The notes under the pieces are model-generated. The model did not search any database, was not told where the DNA came from, and worked only from the letters and a program-made list of their open reading frames with translations. A program made the position numbers and the translations under genes. Source: Acidobacteriota bacterium (lineage in GTDB: Bacteria; Acidobacteriota; Terriglobia; Terriglobales; Acidobacteriaceae). Taken from it: 64,000 bases of DNA. Where the stretch lies: the NCBI GenBank assembly GCA_003225005.1, contig QIAN01000178.1, forward strand, positions 40,162-104,161, in the 5' to 3' direction. This document shows, piece by piece, positions 17,181 to 25,896 of this stretch (positions are counted from its first letter, which is position 1; every line of letters begins with the position of its first letter).

Positions 17181-18185
17181 GTGAGCAGGCCTACGACCGC
17201 CCCTTCAGACACCCTCGGGATTGGCACTCCCGCCGGAAATCGGCGATTCCGGCGTCGCCTGTTGAGCTGGTATGACCGGGTCCAGCGCGATTTGCCGTGG
17301 CGGGAGAGCCGAGATCCCTACTGGGTGTGGGTCTCTGAAATCATGCTGCAGCAGACGCGTGTGGCGGCTGTGGTAGAACACTACAAGCGCTTTCTGCGGC
17401 GCTTCCCGACGGTGGCGAAACTGGCGGCAGCGCGTGAGTCGTCAGTGTTGACTGCCTGGAGCGGGCTCGGCTACTACCGCCGAGCGCGAATGCTGCACGC
17501 GGCTGCTAAGAAATTGGTGCGGGATCGCGAGGGAAAGTTTCCGACCACCGCGGAAGAGTTGCGGGAACTGCCCGGCGTGGGGCGCTATACGGCGGCAGCC
17601 ATCGCCAGCATTGCCTTTGACCATCCCGTAGCGGTCGTGGACGGAAATGTTGAGCGCCTGCTGCAACGAGTTTTGGGGAAGATGCTCGCCACCGAAGAAC
17701 TGTGGACCACGGCGAACCACTTGCTGGCCGCGAAGCGTCCCGGTGACTTCAATCAAGCAGTGATGGAACTGGGCGCAACCGTCTGCACGCCGCGTCAGCC
17801 GAAGTGTCTTGTCTGTCCTGTCATGGAAATGTGCGCGACGCGAGGCCAGTTGAAGAGTGCGGCAAAACCTCCGCGGCAAAGAAAACGCGAGATCCACTAC
17901 GTGTTCGATGGGAGAAAAGACCAGGTACTGCTGGTGCAAAGAGCGCGGGATGCGGCGCTGATGCCGGGGATGTGGGAACTGCCGCAGGTCACGAATGTAA
18001 ACGGCTCAGGCCAACCTTGGCTCACGCTGCGGCATTCAATTACGGTGACCGATTATGTGGTGCGGGTGACTCGGAGTTCGGCACCACAGGGAACTGAGGG
18101 GGTCTGGCTCGCTAAAACACGTCTTACGAAATTACCCCTGACGGGTCTAACGCGAAAAATCCTGAGAGCGGCTCACTTCATCTAA
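17181..18185 (+). CDS. mutY: A/G-specific adenine glycosylase MutY
   Basis: 334 residues from a GTG with GGAG upstream. The HhH-GPD core is clear: catalytic Glu in SEIMLQQTRV, helix-hairpin-helix LPGVGRYTAAAI and catalytic Asp in AVVDGNVERLLQR. The iron-sulphur loop C-x6-C-x2-C-x5-C is intact (CTPRQPKCLVCPVMEMC). The C-terminal third is the NUDIX-like domain that recognises 8-oxoguanine (VLLVQRARDAALMPGMWELP). The enzyme removes adenine opposite 8-oxoguanine. The divergent neighbour is the rlpA operon; the redoxin gene follows after 34 bases and may be co-transcribed. Confidence 0.96.
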   Translation: MSRPTTAPSDTLGIGTPAGNRRFRRRLLSWYDRVQRDLPWRESRDPYWVWVSEIMLQQTRVAAVVEHYKRFLRRFPTVAKLAAARESSVLTAWSGLGYYRRARMLHAAAKKLVRDREGKFPTTAEELRELPGVGRYTAAAIASIAFDHPVAVVDGNVERLLQRVLGKMLATEELWTTANHLLAAKRPGDFNQAVMELGATVCTPRQPKCLVCPVMEMCATRGQLKSAAKPPRQRKREIHYVFDGRKDQVLLVQRARDAALMPGMWELPQVTNVNGSGQPWLTLRHSITVTDYVVRVTRSSAPQGTEGVWLAKTRLTKLPLTGLTRKILRAAHFI

Positions 18186-18219
18186 AATTAATAGGCCGGG
18201 CCAGGTCAGAAGGGATCCC

Positions 18220-18753
18220 ATGCGCTGGCTACGACACATTTTCGGAGGGCGAACCATGGCGGCACTGACGGCGGGTACCAAGGCGCCGGATTTTGAGCTG
18301 ATAGCAATGGATGGTAAGCGGTTTTCCCTGCAAGAGGAGTTGACACATCGGCCGGTCGTGTTGGCGTTCTTTAAGGGGTCATGTCCGGTGTGCCAATACG
18401 CATTTCCGTTTCTGGACCGGCTGTCCAAGGCCTACGGCCACCAGAATGTGACACTGGTGGGGGTCTCGCAGGACGATCCCCAAGCCACCTCGGCGTTCGT
18501 GAAGGAATTCGGCGTGACGTTTCCGGTGCTGCTCGACATCCCCGGCCACTATCCCGTCTCAAACGCATACGGACTGACTAACGTTCCTACGGTGTTCTGG
18601 ATCGGCCAGGATGGCGAGATCGAAGTTTCGAGTGTCGGCTGGGTAAAGGCAGACGTCGAACAGATCGGCCGCAAGATGGCGAAGGCGGCCAGCGCGACCC
18701 CGGCTACGCTGTTCCAACCCAGCGAGGAGGTGCGTGATTTCCGCGCCGGTTGA
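18220..18753 (+). CDS. TlpA/peroxiredoxin-like thiol protein
   Basis: 177 residues. AGAAGGG five bases before the ATG at 18220 supports this start; a second ATG 12 codons in is possible. No signal peptide is visible, so it is probably cytoplasmic. The thioredoxin fold is shown by GTKAPDFELIAMDGKRFSL, then VVLAFFKGSCPVCQYAFPFL with a CPVC redox pair, then VTLVGVSQDD and YGLTNVPTVFWIG carrying the cis-proline. The CPVC pair resembles TlpA/ResA reductases, while the framework resembles AhpC/BCP peroxiredoxins. It likely reduces disulphides or peroxides. It follows mutY closely, compatible with an oxidative-damage theme. Confidence 0.87.
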   Translation: MRWLRHIFGGRTMAALTAGTKAPDFELIAMDGKRFSLQEELTHRPVVLAFFKGSCPVCQYAFPFLDRLSKAYGHQNVTLVGVSQDDPQATSAFVKEFGVTFPVLLDIPGHYPVSNAYGLTNVPTVFWIGQDGEIEVSSVGWVKADVEQIGRKMAKAASATPATLFQPSEEVRDFRAG

Positions 18754-19110
18754 AGCTCGAAAAACTGATCCCGCGGTCTGCGGGACCATCAAGCCCCTAG
18801 AGCCGCATGAGCATTTACCGCGATCTGGGATGTGACCAGCCGTAGAGCTCGCGGGCGGAACCAGATGACTGTGACCCGCGCAAGAAATCTGGAGACTGAA
18901 TTCCGTAGCCCGACAGCCCTCTCCGCAACCTGAAGGACCTTGGCCTCCTGCCGACCGAGAGTCGCAAGAGTTCGTGTCCTCCCGTACCCGCGCTCCCGAT
19001 ACTCCCTTTACAAACTCATCCTAGCTGTCCTTTACAATTCCTACAGGCTCTAACCATAAGGCTTTCTTGCTGCTACCCGCGCGCCGCTCGTTCCGGGGAG
19101 AAGTTTATCT
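18754..19110. other. 357-base gap with one hairpin and a repeated 9-mer
   Basis: No gene is supported. A six-base perfect stem with a five-base loop (TCCCGC/GCGGGA, 18769-18785) lies just after the redoxin gene but lacks a T-run, so it is only a possible terminator. Further on, CCTTTACAA occurs at 19005-19013 and again at 19029-19037, in the likely promoter region of the peptidase gene. GGGGAGAAG before 19111 is the probable ribosome-binding site. Confidence 0.4.
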
Positions 19111-20823
19111 ATGCAACAGATACTGCACAGAAGTGTTTGTGTCGGCCTTCTAGCGCTGCTTGGGCTGTGCTTGCAGGCGCGGGGAGACCCGGGCGGTCCG
19201 GTGCCAGCGCCGACGGCTATCCGGCGTGCGGACTTTTCGGTTCGGCTACCAGGAGCGGCGTTTGCCGCCATGGAAACAATTAGCCCCGACCACATCCGAT
19301 GGCATGTGCGCTTTTTGGCACATGATCTGCTGGAAGGCCGGGGGACAGGCCAGCGCGGCGGCGATCTCGCGGCCGAGTACATGGCAACTCAATTTGCCGA
19401 ATATGGTCTGAAGCCGGCGGGAGACAGCGGCAGCTACTTGCAGAAAGTACCGCTGGTCGGTGTAACCACCTTGCTCGACACCACATTCTCGCTTGTACCG
19501 CACCACGGAGCGGCGATGGAGTTGAAGCCGCTCACCGACTACGTTGCTACGGATCAGACACAGCAACCGCAGTCGGAGGTCAATGCGGACATCGTATTTG
19601 TGGGCTACGGTATCGAAGCGCCCGAATATAACTGGGACGACTACAAGGGCGCCGACGTGCACGGCAGAGTTCTGTTGATGCTGGTGAGTGAGCCGCCCTC
19701 GGATGACCCAAAGTTCTTCAAGGGCAAAGCGCTGACCTATTACGGCCGATGGACTTACAAGTACGAAGAAGCTGCACGCAAGGGTGCGGTGGGAGTGATT
19801 TTGGTTCATCAAACCGAAATGGCGAGTTACCCCTGGGACGTGGTGCGAAATTCTAACTCGGGTGAAAAGTCGTACTTGAAGTTGGAAGGCCCGGCGTTGA
19901 AAGTTGCGTCATGGATACATCTCGATGTGGCTGAGAAATTGGCGGCTTCCTCTGGAATGAATCTCGACAAGATGATGGCGGATGCGCGCTCGCGGGATTT
20001 CCATCCCGTGAATCTGGGCGCGAAGCTTAAGGCGCACATGGTCAGCAAGGTCCGCGACCTTCAATCCAATAACGTCGTCGCCCTGCTGCCTGGTTCCGAC
20101 CGCAACTTGAAACAGGAAGCCGTGATGTATACCGCGCATTACGATCATTTCGGAATTCGTCCTGACATGCCCGGCGACAACATCTTCAACGGCGCGCAGG
20201 ATAACGCCACCGGTTGCGGCATTCTGCTGGAGCTAGCGCGGGCTTACAGCGTGGCCAGCCAGCGGCCTCGCCGGTCAATTATCTTCGCGGCGGTAACAGC
20301 CGAAGAACAGGGCCTGCTGGGTTCGGAATATCTCGGCAAGCATCCGCCGATTTCCGCAAGCCAGATTTCATTGGATCTGAACTACGACGACGTGAAGCCG
20401 CTCGGGGCGCCGGAAGAAGTCGAGGTTTCAGGAGCTGAGCGCACGACGTTCTATGCCGCAGTGCAGGCGACCGCAAACGAATTTCGCCTGGCGATTCGTC
20501 CAGATGCCCGCCCCGAGGCCGGACACTTCTACCGATCCGACCACTTCAGCCTCGCCAGGGTGGGAATCCCATCCTTCTCCATCAATGAAGGCATGAAGTT
20601 CAAAGGCCACGACGAAGCCTGGGGACTGGAGCAGAACCGCGACTACACGCAGAGCCATTATCACCAGCCGAGTGACGAGTACCATCCCGACATGGATTTC
20701 ACCGGAGACTCAGCCGTGGCGCGGTTCGGATTCGCTCTGGGATGGGAAGCGGCCAGCGCCCCCAAGCGTGTCGAGTGGAAAAAGGGCGACGAGTTCGAGG
20801 CCGCACGATTGAAGAACCAGTAG
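19111..20823 (+). CDS. Secreted M28-family zinc aminopeptidase with PA domain
   Basis: 570 residues with a signal peptide (LHRSVCVGLLALLGLCLQARG). An inserted PA-like domain occupies about residues 150-290 (FVGYGIEAPEYNWDDYKG, GAVGVILVHQTEMASYP). The M28 metal site follows: His and Asp in YTAHYDHFG, Asp in GAQDNATGCG, the catalytic and ligand glutamates in VTAEEQGLLGSEYL, an Asp in LNYDD, and the last His in RSDHFSLARVGIPSF. These bind two zinc ions. The enzyme should remove N-terminal residues from peptides outside the cytoplasm. It stands alone, fitting with the other secreted proteases of the window in a protein-scavenging lifestyle. Confidence 0.93.
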   Translation: MQQILHRSVCVGLLALLGLCLQARGDPGGPVPAPTAIRRADFSVRLPGAAFAAMETISPDHIRWHVRFLAHDLLEGRGTGQRGGDLAAEYMATQFAEYGLKPAGDSGSYLQKVPLVGVTTLLDTTFSLVPHHGAAMELKPLTDYVATDQTQQPQSEVNADIVFVGYGIEAPEYNWDDYKGADVHGRVLLMLVSEPPSDDPKFFKGKALTYYGRWTYKYEEAARKGAVGVILVHQTEMASYPWDVVRNSNSGEKSYLKLEGPALKVASWIHLDVAEKLAASSGMNLDKMMADARSRDFHPVNLGAKLKAHMVSKVRDLQSNNVVALLPGSDRNLKQEAVMYTAHYDHFGIRPDMPGDNIFNGAQDNATGCGILLELARAYSVASQRPRRSIIFAAVTAEEQGLLGSEYLGKHPPISASQISLDLNYDDVKPLGAPEEVEVSGAERTTFYAAVQATANEFRLAIRPDARPEAGHFYRSDHFSLARVGIPSFSINEGMKFKGHDEAWGLEQNRDYTQSHYHQPSDEYHPDMDFTGDSAVARFGFALGWEAASAPKRVEWKKGDEFEAARLKNQ

Positions 20824-21103
20824 CGAGCAGCGAACTCTGCCGTCGATTCGCGGTTGAAGATCCCCCCGCCGCGTCTCTCTCACCAAACGATTTAAAATTT
20901 GGCCTGCCTGTTATCCTGCGTATTTTTCAGCCCAATTAAGAGCAACTCACTGCCCGTAACTTGGGTAACTTTAGCCGCCGTTGGGCGCATGCTAACCTCG
21001 GCCGTATAGGTTTTGCAATCAGCGACTTCCGAGGAGAACGGACGGGGCCGTTCGAAGCACCTCGTTCCTCAGCCTTGGGTGGAGTCAAAACCTCTTACGA
21101 CGC

Positions 21104-23353
21104 ATGCCCCGAATTCCCTTTTTTCGCTTAGGCCAGGCCCCGGAGACACCGGGTTTGCCGGCACTGGCTGAATCTGCGCTCTCCATTTCGCTTGAAGGTC
21201 TGAGCGTGGGTGTCGACAATCTGCGGCACGACGTGGCCCTGAGTCCGCGTTTCCTTGATGCGGCTCGTGCGCAAATGGCGCGGCTGGTAGTCCGCCATGG
21301 CGAAGTGGAGGGGTTGCTGGCGGCGGAGGCTGCGGCGACCACGTCGGTACCCTCGTGGATGAGGCCGCAGGTACTCGCGGGAGCAAAGTCTGAGCCCACT
21401 GACTGGAAGTCGCTGCTGGCGCAGTTGCACCTGACCGCTTTAAAGCGGTCCAAGAGGGAAGAAAAAATCTCGCTTGATCTGCTGGCGCGTTTAGCCGTGG
21501 TGAAGTTCTTGCGTGCGGAAATGAATCTGCAGTTTGCACAGGTGCTGGAGCGCTGTCGCATCCTGTTGAAGAGCTACGACGACGGGCGCCCGCGAAAGGC
21601 GCTGGAGTATCGCGAACACGTAGCGAGCTTTCAGGTGAGAAAGAAGATCATCCTGCGCAAAGTAGGCCAGGATTTGTTCCTCACTTTGCGCGAGATCGAG
21701 AAGGAGTCTCTGGCGCGCACTCGCCGATCTCTGTTTGGAGAAGACGCGGCCAACGCCGGATCTGACAGCTACGCGCTGTTTGTGAACCGGCTCGTATTCT
21801 CCGAGGACGGACGCGACGACTACCTCTGTGCTGAACACTACGTCATGCTGGGCAACTGGGACCGCGATCCCGATCGCTATGGACGCATACGGGAGGTCGT
21901 ATCGGCTTTTCTCCGCTCTCTCTATGGCGATGCAACCAGTGGCGAGACCATCGACGCGTGGATGAGTGTTCCAGAAAATGCTCACCTTCTGGTGGGTAGC
22001 GGAACGTCAGACGATTCCACAGCCGAGGCACGAGCCCGCGAAGAGCGCCTCACGTCGTGGGTGCGGCTGCTGGAAGACGAGCAGGTGATGGAGCATGTGA
22101 TCGCTTCCTATTTCGTGGTGCCACTGCTCAGCGAGTACTCGCCGCGCATCAATGCGCAGCAGCTTAAGAATGCCCTCTTGTCCCGACCCGAGTGCGACCG
22201 CGTGGAGCGGCTGATCCAGGAACATGGCAAGCTGTCGCCCAACAGCTTATACGCCGCGGTGGGCAAGGTGGCGAGCTGTAGAGGAACGGAACGAAATAAA
22301 GTGGCAGCGCGTTTCTTGCAGGACTTTCTTCGCTATCACCGGGACTTGCGCCGGTTGGAGACACTCCATGGGGCGCTTGACACAGTAAATCTAGTGGCCA
22401 ATGAGCGCATGCGGGAGCTTTCGCGAGTCAACGGGACTCTCTATGAATTTATGCTGCCCGACGACCAGCAGAAGCCCGACTCGGAGCGTGTGCTCCGTCA
22501 TGTCGTGCTCAAGGCCGACGTCCGGGACTCCACCCGCCTGACGCAGACCATGATGGAGAAAGGGCTTAATCCGGCTTCCTACTTCAGCTTGAATTTTTAT
22601 GATCCGGTGAACAAGCTGCTCGCTAAGTATGGCGCCGTCAAAGTATTCCTGGAAGGCGACGCCATCATTCTCGCGATCCTGGAACGCGAAGGCGGACCGG
22701 GGCTCGCGGTCAGCCGCGCTTGCGTGCTGGCACGGGAAATCATTGAGATCGTGCGCGGCTATAACCAATTACTGCAGCAGCGCTCGGGCATGCCCGGGCT
22801 GGAACTTGGAGTGGGAATTACGCTGCAGGAGTCAGCCCCGCTCTACCTGATGGATGGCGAGCGCCAAATCATGATTTCCGAGGCCCTGAACAAAAGCGAC
22901 CGACTCTCTTCCTGCAACAAGCGGGCGCGCAAAGTGATGGACGCTCTTGCCGGACCATTCCATGTGTACGCATTCCAGGCTTCGGATGGAGCTCACGCTG
23001 CCGACAGCACCGAAGACTCCATCATCAGCTACAACCTGGGCGGAATCCGAATGAACGAAGCCGCTTTCCGCAAGTTGCAGCAGGAGATCACGCTGCAACC
23101 GTTGCAAGTAAAGTTCTCGGCGTCGTCTCCCTTGTCCGACAAAGGCGAGTATCGTCTTCTTAGCGGACAGGTCCCCGTGGATCGCGACATCTTCCGCAAG
23201 GTTGTAGTCCGCGAAAGCCGCGTGCCGCGCATCGATCCGAAAGATTTCTCGGTGCAAGGATGGACTGAGAGCTCCTATTATGAAGTCTGCACCGATCCCG
23301 CCATCTATGCCGCTCTCGAGAAGAAGAAGGCAGCGAAAACGGCTGGCTCGTGA
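21104..23353 (+). CDS. Large protein with a class III nucleotidyl-cyclase-like domain
   Basis: 749 residues with no signal peptide or membrane helix. The first ~455 residues are mostly helical and not recognised. From about 465 there is a cyclase homology pattern: VLKADVRDSTRL matching the first metal-binding Asp, VKVFLEGDAIILAIL matching the GD turn, and LGVGITLQESAPLYL with ISEALNKSDRLS matching the end of the fold. The second Asp and the base-selecting residues are not obvious, so catalytic activity is uncertain. The ~140 residues after it (AFRKLQQEITLQPLQVKFSA) are unrecognised. Start is the first ATG after a 280-base gap and has no strong ribosome-binding site. It is convergent with the TonB gene. 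Confidence 0.65.
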   Translation: MPRIPFFRLGQAPETPGLPALAESALSISLEGLSVGVDNLRHDVALSPRFLDAARAQMARLVVRHGEVEGLLAAEAAATTSVPSWMRPQVLAGAKSEPTDWKSLLAQLHLTALKRSKREEKISLDLLARLAVVKFLRAEMNLQFAQVLERCRILLKSYDDGRPRKALEYREHVASFQVRKKIILRKVGQDLFLTLREIEKESLARTRRSLFGEDAANAGSDSYALFVNRLVFSEDGRDDYLCAEHYVMLGNWDRDPDRYGRIREVVSAFLRSLYGDATSGETIDAWMSVPENAHLLVGSGTSDDSTAEARAREERLTSWVRLLEDEQVMEHVIASYFVVPLLSEYSPRINAQQLKNALLSRPECDRVERLIQEHGKLSPNSLYAAVGKVASCRGTERNKVAARFLQDFLRYHRDLRRLETLHGALDTVNLVANERMRELSRVNGTLYEFMLPDDQQKPDSERVLRHVVLKADVRDSTRLTQTMMEKGLNPASYFSLNFYDPVNKLLAKYGAVKVFLEGDAIILAILEREGGPGLAVSRACVLAREIIEIVRGYNQLLQQRSGMPGLELGVGITLQESAPLYLMDGERQIMISEALNKSDRLSSCNKRARKVMDALAGPFHVYAFQASDGAHAADSTEDSIISYNLGGIRMNEAAFRKLQQEITLQPLQVKFSASSPLSDKGEYRLLSGQVPVDRDIFRKVVVRESRVPRIDPKDFSVQGWTESSYYEVCTDPAIYAALEKKKAAKTAGS

Positions 23354-23366
23354 TCGCCAATAACCA

Positions 23367-25202
23367 CTAGAAACCTGATCTTACGCGCGCCGGCCGAAAT
23401 GGAATCCGAAAAACTGCTTCTACATCCACGGGATCGCCGTTTCTCGTGGCGGGTTGAAACTGCCATTGGGCAAGAGCTTCACTGGCATACTGGTCGAGGC
23501 GGTCATCAACGCCACGCAGCACACGCACACTGCTGATCTTGCCGTCGGCATGGATTACGGCGTAGAGCGTGACGGTTCCAGCGACATTCTGTCGCATCAG
23601 TTCAATCGGATAGGCAGGATCTACTTTGCGGGTGGCCGCGGGAGCGGATAGTTCTCCCGCATTCGCATTCTGCCTCAATGCAGCGAACCGGATGACCCAA
23701 CTGCCTCCGGCAGAGTTGAGGTTAGGCATGTTCAGCGTGAGCGAGTAAAACTTCCGCTCGCCAAATATCTCTCGCTCCGCCGGGGAGAGTTTCGATTCGC
23801 CATCAGGATGCAATGGATGCACCGCGCCGGTCGAGAGATGTGGCGGAGGCACGCTGCCGATGAGCTTGGGATTTACGGAGTTGCTGGGGAAAGAATTCCT
23901 GGCCACAGAATTGCCAGGGGCCGCTGCGATCGAAGAGGTTTTCGGCTGGTCCGGTTGGCCAACATAGAGACCAGAAGGAAGATCGCTCCACGTGGCATTG
24001 GGTCTGGTTCCGCTTTCTTTGTCGCTTCCATTCCCACCCCCATCCTTGCCAGTCGAAATGTTCTCGGAAGAAGCGCCGGGGGTGCCGCTGGCTCCACTGT
24101 GACCTCGGGGTGTGGCGGCAAAGCTGCCGCGGCGGTTCCCATCCGGCAAGTCCGGAGGCGCGCCGATCGGCGGGCGCACATTGAGCGCGATCATCCCTCC
24201 GCCCCCATGGGAAGAACCCGAAGCGGGAAGCGACGGTGGAGGCGGCACTACCTGCGGCGTGACACTTGCGAGAGCAGCAGCACCAGTTGCTCTCCCGCGG
24301 GTGATTCGCGGTTCAGCCAGCGGCAGTTGCGGTGCGGGAGCGATGACAGCCCGGGGACCAATATTGATCTCGCCAAGTTGACGAACGGACGCACCCCCCA
24401 CTCCGGGGGGAGGCTCGATGATGGCGGGTGGTGGGCCTGTGGGATTTTCTTTCCGCGAGAGCGAGCGCACGTCCGGCGGAGGAGCAACGATCGAACTATC
24501 CATGGTGGGAATATCGCGAGAGTGCGAAACGCGAGCTGCGACAGGAGGCGGAGCCACCACGGAATTGTCGAGCCGCTGAACGCTACGCGCGAGGCTGGAT
24601 TGGGGCATTGCAGGGGCTGGTGCGATGGGCAATCGCAGCTTTTCCGACCAGGAGACGACGTTCGGCAGCGCAATGTCGCGCTTCAGCCTGATGGCAGCCG
24701 GGGTGACGAGGGTTTGCACGCGGTTATCGGCTTCGCGCGGAACTGAGATGACTGGCTGGCGCGAATATTCAGGATCGGCCTTGCCCTCTCTGCCACGATC
24801 CGAGCGTCGCGTGTCAAGCTGCGGCAAGTATTCCGCAGGAGGATAGTAAATGACTTGGGTACGTTGGAAGGTAGAGCGAGGCATAACTCGAGGTTGGAGC
24901 GCGAAGAAACGCGTCGCGCCTAAAAGCAGCGCGAGCGCCAGAATGTGATACGCCCCGGATTCGAGGAATCGTCGCCAGGGAAGGCCGCGTTCCACAAAAA
25001 CGTCAGGCCAGAAGGCTCCGGGCGCGGAGTCGAGATCGAGCGGCAGTTCCCGGGCCGGGAAGACGCCGCGAACCTGATCCAGGAAGGCACGGTGCCAAGG
25101 TTCGAGCTCGACCAGAAGGCGGAGCGGCAGCGCACAGTGGATCCATGGAGGGAGCGCTATTTGATCTTCGGGTAGCTGGTTGGGGCCCGGGACGTCGCTC
25201 AT
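23367..25202 (-). CDS. TonB-like protein with a long Pro-rich periplasmic region
   Basis: 611 residues from an ATG at 25202; the frame extends 16 codons further, but the upstream part reads poorly. The layout is unusual for TonB: about 75 soluble residues, a single hydrophobic segment (YHILALALLLGATRFFAL), then some 400 residues of Pro/Ala/Ser-rich low complexity, then the TonB C-terminal domain (YPIELMRQNVAGTVTLYAVI, GVDDRLDQYASEALAQWQFQ, VEAVFRIPF). TonB passes energy from the inner-membrane motor to outer-membrane receptors. No ExbB/ExbD or receptor gene is in the window, so its partner is elsewhere. A non-energising structural role is also possible for such long acidobacterial forms. Confidence 0.85.
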   Translation of the reverse strand: MSDVPGPNQLPEDQIALPPWIHCALPLRLLVELEPWHRAFLDQVRGVFPARELPLDLDSAPGAFWPDVFVERGLPWRRFLESGAYHILALALLLGATRFFALQPRVMPRSTFQRTQVIYYPPAEYLPQLDTRRSDRGREGKADPEYSRQPVISVPREADNRVQTLVTPAAIRLKRDIALPNVVSWSEKLRLPIAPAPAMPQSSLARSVQRLDNSVVAPPPVAARVSHSRDIPTMDSSIVAPPPDVRSLSRKENPTGPPPAIIEPPPGVGGASVRQLGEINIGPRAVIAPAPQLPLAEPRITRGRATGAAALASVTPQVVPPPPSLPASGSSHGGGGMIALNVRPPIGAPPDLPDGNRRGSFAATPRGHSGASGTPGASSENISTGKDGGGNGSDKESGTRPNATWSDLPSGLYVGQPDQPKTSSIAAAPGNSVARNSFPSNSVNPKLIGSVPPPHLSTGAVHPLHPDGESKLSPAEREIFGERKFYSLTLNMPNLNSAGGSWVIRFAALRQNANAGELSAPAATRKVDPAYPIELMRQNVAGTVTLYAVIHADGKISSVRVLRGVDDRLDQYASEALAQWQFQPATRNGDPVDVEAVFRIPFRPARVRSGF

Positions 25203-25295
25203 TGTCTTATGGTAGAGGAGCCAGCCAGTTCTGAATAGCCATGAGTCCATCGTAAGATCGTTATAGTACGATTGACTCGGGGCAGGAGAATAAGC

Positions 25296-25844
25296 ATGAA
25301 TAGATCGCGGTCTGGCTTGCTGCTTCGACGCGCGCTATGGGGCGTCGGGTTGTCACTGTTGCCGTTGCCCTCGCAGGTGCGAGCCCAGAGTTCGCGGCCT
25401 GCGTCGCCGAGCACTCAGCAACCGGTTTCTGCGCCGAAGGATGCGAAAGCAGGCCAGCAGTACTCCGGAATGTATGCCTTCCTTAGAGAAGGCGAGTTCG
25501 TGCAAGTCACTATTGAAAACGAAGGAAGAGTGACAGGATTCGTTTCTCGATACGGCGATGGAGAGAGTGATAAGGGAGCGTTCCTCGATCTCTTTTTTAC
25601 CAGTGGCAAACTTGAAGGTTCCAAGCTCAGCTTTACCACGGAAACGGTGCACGCGGTTTCATTTGAATTTGAGGGCACAGTGCAACGAGGCGAGGGTAAG
25701 AATCCAGGGGACGAAGCGTACTACGTGCTTAAGGGCACCCTGACCGAAAATTCCGGCGATGCCAGTAAAAAGATTTCATCGCGCTCGCGCGAGGTTACGT
25801 TCAAGATGTTCCCGCAGGATATGGGACGGCAGGCCAGCAAGTAG
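25296..25844 (+). CDS. Secreted protein of unknown function
   Basis: 182 residues from an ATG at 25296 with GGAG eight bases upstream. The signal peptide is SRSGLLLRRALWGVGLSLLP and following. After a Ser/Gln-rich linker, residues ~60-170 are beta-rich (YSGMYAFLREGEFVQVTIEN, GRVTGFVSRYG, GAFLDLFFTSGKLEGSKLSF, YVLKGTLTENSGD), consistent with a small barrel or sandwich. I do not recognise the family. It is divergent from the TonB gene and convergent with the CpaE-like gene. Confidence 0.72.
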   Translation: MNRSRSGLLLRRALWGVGLSLLPLPSQVRAQSSRPASPSTQQPVSAPKDAKAGQQYSGMYAFLREGEFVQVTIENEGRVTGFVSRYGDGESDKGAFLDLFFTSGKLEGSKLSFTTETVHAVSFEFEGTVQRGEGKNPGDEAYYVLKGTLTENSGDASKKISSRSREVTFKMFPQDMGRQASK

Positions 25845-25896
25845 GGCCGAGAACGGGTCTTCTGCGGTTACCCCGCAGCGCGTACTCATCCTGACT

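Noticed and set aside
23808..24746. 312-codon plus-strand frame
   Set aside because: Antisense to the Pro/Ala-rich linker of the TonB-like gene, where low complexity leaves the other strand open. The translation is Arg-rich with no domain.
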